Assembly (NCBI GenBank): GCA_003695105.1
Contig: RFIZ01000220.1
Location: forward strand, 1-8,426
Length of the DNA: 8,426 nucleotides
Direction: 5' to 3'
Origin: Fidelibacterota bacterium
GTDB lineage: Bacteria > Fidelibacterota > Marinisomatia > Marinisomatales > J089
In this document: piece by piece, positions 7,601 to 8,426 of the stretch
Numbering within the stretch: the stretch's first letter is position 1
Layout: each line of letters opens with the position of its first letter
Notes under the pieces: generated by a model
Told to the model about the DNA's origin: nothing
Seen by the model: only the letters and a program-made list of their open reading frames with translations
The model's database searches: none
Program-made: the position numbers and the translations under genes

Positions 7601-8426
7601 TGTACCGTCCTGGATAAAGGCCAGGGTCTGCACCCGTTCCGGCTCCCGACTGATCAGTTCGCCCACAAAAGCAAAATCGCAACCGAGAACGTTGTACAAT
7701 TCCGTCACCAGCGATTGGAAAAAGTCCGCTGCGGACTGGATGGTCACGGCCTCCGCCAGTCTGGTGACCGCCGACGTCAGGCGTTCCTGCTGGATGGCGC
7801 TGCCGATCAGGTCCGCAGCGATCGTGAGGGATTCGATCTCCGCTTCAGTCCAGATCCGTTCTTCCCGGCTGTCATCCAGATCGAGCGTGCCCCACCATTC
7901 CGTACCGGTGAAGATGGGAATGGCCAATACGCTTTGACACCGGATGCGGCGGAAAAAAGCCTGTTCCTGTGGGGGCAAATCGGCGACCCGGGCGGCAATT
8001 ACCTTTTTCGCTCCCAGAATGTCCACCCACCGCTCCAGTCCCAACTCCCGGAAACTGGTCTGTTGTGCCTTTTCCTGAAAGGAAAAACCTGAGGCGGCCC
8101 AGTGCACCCGGTGCCGGGCCATCCAGCCGCCCTCCGGATCCGGGATATTTTCCAGGATGGCCACCCGGGTAGCGGAGGCCGCCTTGCCCAGGTGTTCCAG
8201 GGCCTGGTTGAACCGCTTTTCCCAGGGTGTGGCAGACAACAGCATTTCGCCTGCTTCCGCCACCGCCGAAAGGATCCGGTCCCGCCGCCGTAAATCTTCT
8301 TCGATCCGCTTGCGTTCGGTAATATCCCGGTGGATGACCAGGATCCCGTCCTCTCCCTTCCCCAGGGGAATCCGCACTTCGTGGAGTTTCAAAACGACCC
8401 GGGTTCCGTCCTGACGGGTATTTTCC
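4658..8426 (-). CDS. Hybrid sensor histidine kinase, PAS-GAF-GAF-PAS x4-HisKA-HATPase-REC (5' end outside the window)
   Basis: The reading frame is open to the right edge, so the start is not visible. A TTG at 8390-8392 is numbered residue 1 only for convenience; the codons before it read ENTRQDGTRVV, the core of a PAS domain. Domains: end of a PAS to about 28 (DITERKRIEE), GAF 41-205, GAF 210-355, PAS 367-485, 495-610, 615-730 and 738-855, HisKA with phospho-acceptor H884 in NMSHEIRTPLN, HATPase with N box NLVDNAIKY (N1003), DSGIGIS (1030-1036) and GLGLGLS (1060-1066), then a linker and a receiver domain with E1129/D1130/D1131, phospho-acceptor D1172, T1203 and K1225. All catalytic residues for autophosphorylation and transfer are present. 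No transmembrane segment is seen, so this part is cytoplasmic. It has no DNA-binding output, so phosphate probably moves to a separate HPt or regulator. Ligands of the sensor domains are unknown. It lies 42 bp upstream of the lipid kinase and may be co-transcribed with it. Confidence 0.95.
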   Translation of the reverse strand, partial: ENTRQDGTRVVLKLHEVRIPLGKGEDGILVIHRDITERKRIEEDLRRRDRILSAVAEAGEMLLSATPWEKRFNQALEHLGKAASATRVAILENIPDPEGGWMARHRVHWAASGFSFQEKAQQTSFRELGLERWVDILGAKKVIAARVADLPPQEQAFFRRIRCQSVLAIPIFTGTEWWGTLDLDDSREERIWTEAEIESLTIAADLIGSAIQQERLTSAVTRLAEAVTIQSAADFFQSLVTELYNVLGCDFAFVGELISREPERVQTLAFIQDGTPAENFTYDLKGTPCENVEGKAYQQYTTHIQEQFPDDTLLQEMGIDSYCGMPLFSAEEQPLGIIVVMSRTPMPNPSLVESLLKIFAVRAGAELERRRAMELITESEEKFRLAFQTSPDAVNINRLSDGLYVEINEGFTQITGYTWDDVRGKTSADIQIWDNPEDRERLVRALRDKGVCANLEARFRFKDGTVHTGLMSARVIQMNGEPHILSITRDIEDRYVQEQKIRESEIRYRKLVDQTPVAIGIHSGGKWRFINQEGARLMGYDSYEELLGTPVLNVVHPDSQKVALERIRYIAKTGKPVPIAEEKLLRKDGTTVYTLVTSSPISYKGEPSFQVTALDITALKEAESEIQILTEAVEQSPSIVMITDLDGRIEYVNPRFREVTGYEDDEVIGKVARLMRKKHHTPESYRDLWETITSGRAWQGEFLNKKKDGTSYWESATISPVVDVENQPRHFLLAIEDITEKKETQQKLLESEAKFRSIFEESLDTIFLSTPEARILDINQAGEDLFGYSRKELLRMNARDLYANPEDRDAFVDRILAQGYVKDYQVDLRRKDGTIRTCLLTVKALESGDQENRQLAGLIHDITDRELQRRQLEEALEKAQEGERVKTLFLANMSHEIRTPLNSILGFVDVLRRKEMFENQQEQNEVIDIIQASGQRLMRTVHEILDISQLEAGAFTLNPEPLNLNQLIKQVTKEHSSTIKMRGLELIVLTEVRKPMIFGDMESILKALSNLVDNAIKYTPSGTIQIRLKREQGKYAVYVQDSGIGISKDYMQRMYEAFSQESTGFTKKYQGLGLGLSITKRCLDLNHVPISVESEKEKGTTFRLEFTPWKPETKQKKPQTRTTELEPPPAEVYGDVLVVEDDPSSQMLMEYFLKSRYDLSYAVSVREALEILQEKQPLIVLLDVSLAGDEDGLDLVRTMRSSDQWKSIPVIALTAHAFVTDRDRCLAAGCNDYLSKPVRQSQLLERIQELTRTSG

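Noticed and set aside
1..8426. CRISPR array, tRNA, rRNA, insertion sequence or anti-phage system
   Set aside because: No regularly spaced repeats, cloverleaf, transposase motifs, terminal repeats or known defence domains were seen.

Overview
The window is GC-rich bacterial DNA. Every gene I can support lies on the minus strand, so it reads right to left: a very large hybrid sensor histidine kinase cut by the right edge, a diacylglycerol-kinase-like lipid kinase, an alpha/beta hydrolase, an FMN/iron-sulfur glutamate-synthase-like oxidoreductase with an N-terminal Rieske domain, and a conserved protein of unknown function. Strong AAGGAG-type Shine-Dalgarno sites precede the lipid kinase and the unknown protein. 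The large cytoplasmic multi-PAS/GAF kinase, the Rieske-GOGAT fusion and the base composition suggest a free-living, metabolically versatile bacterium. A member of the Bacteroidota/Rhodothermota or a neighbouring group is possible, but the sequence alone does not settle the taxon.

Layout by position. 1-284: no protein gene seen. It holds a clear plus-strand intrinsic terminator at 39-73, which implies a convergent plus-strand gene ending at or before the left edge, followed by four back-to-back inverted repeats (87-219) of unknown role. 285-1124: unknown protein. 1121-2755: Rieske/GOGAT-like protein, overlapping the previous gene by 4 bp (ATGA). 2756-2819: a 64-bp gap with a possible weak promoter and a perfect 7-bp inverted repeat around the ribosome-binding site of the Rieske/GOGAT gene. 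2820-3668: alpha/beta hydrolase. 3668-4615: lipid kinase, sharing one base with the hydrolase (TGATG). 4616-4657: a short gap with a 12-bp palindrome. 4658-8426: hybrid histidine kinase, open to the right edge.

The genes look like two translationally coupled pairs (lipid kinase + hydrolase; Rieske/GOGAT + unknown protein) behind a sensor kinase. The first pair suggests lipid turnover; the second suggests a redox enzyme with a dedicated partner. The kinase ends in its own receiver domain and has no DNA-binding output, so it probably signals through a phosphorelay whose later partners are outside the window.

Most worth a second look: the Rieske/GOGAT fusion, which keeps both Fe-S ligand sets but lacks the glutaminase domain; the hairpin that would present or mask its Shine-Dalgarno; its coupling to an uncharacterised protein; and the structured non-coding block near the left edge. 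I see no CRISPR array, tRNA, rRNA, insertion sequence or defence island.
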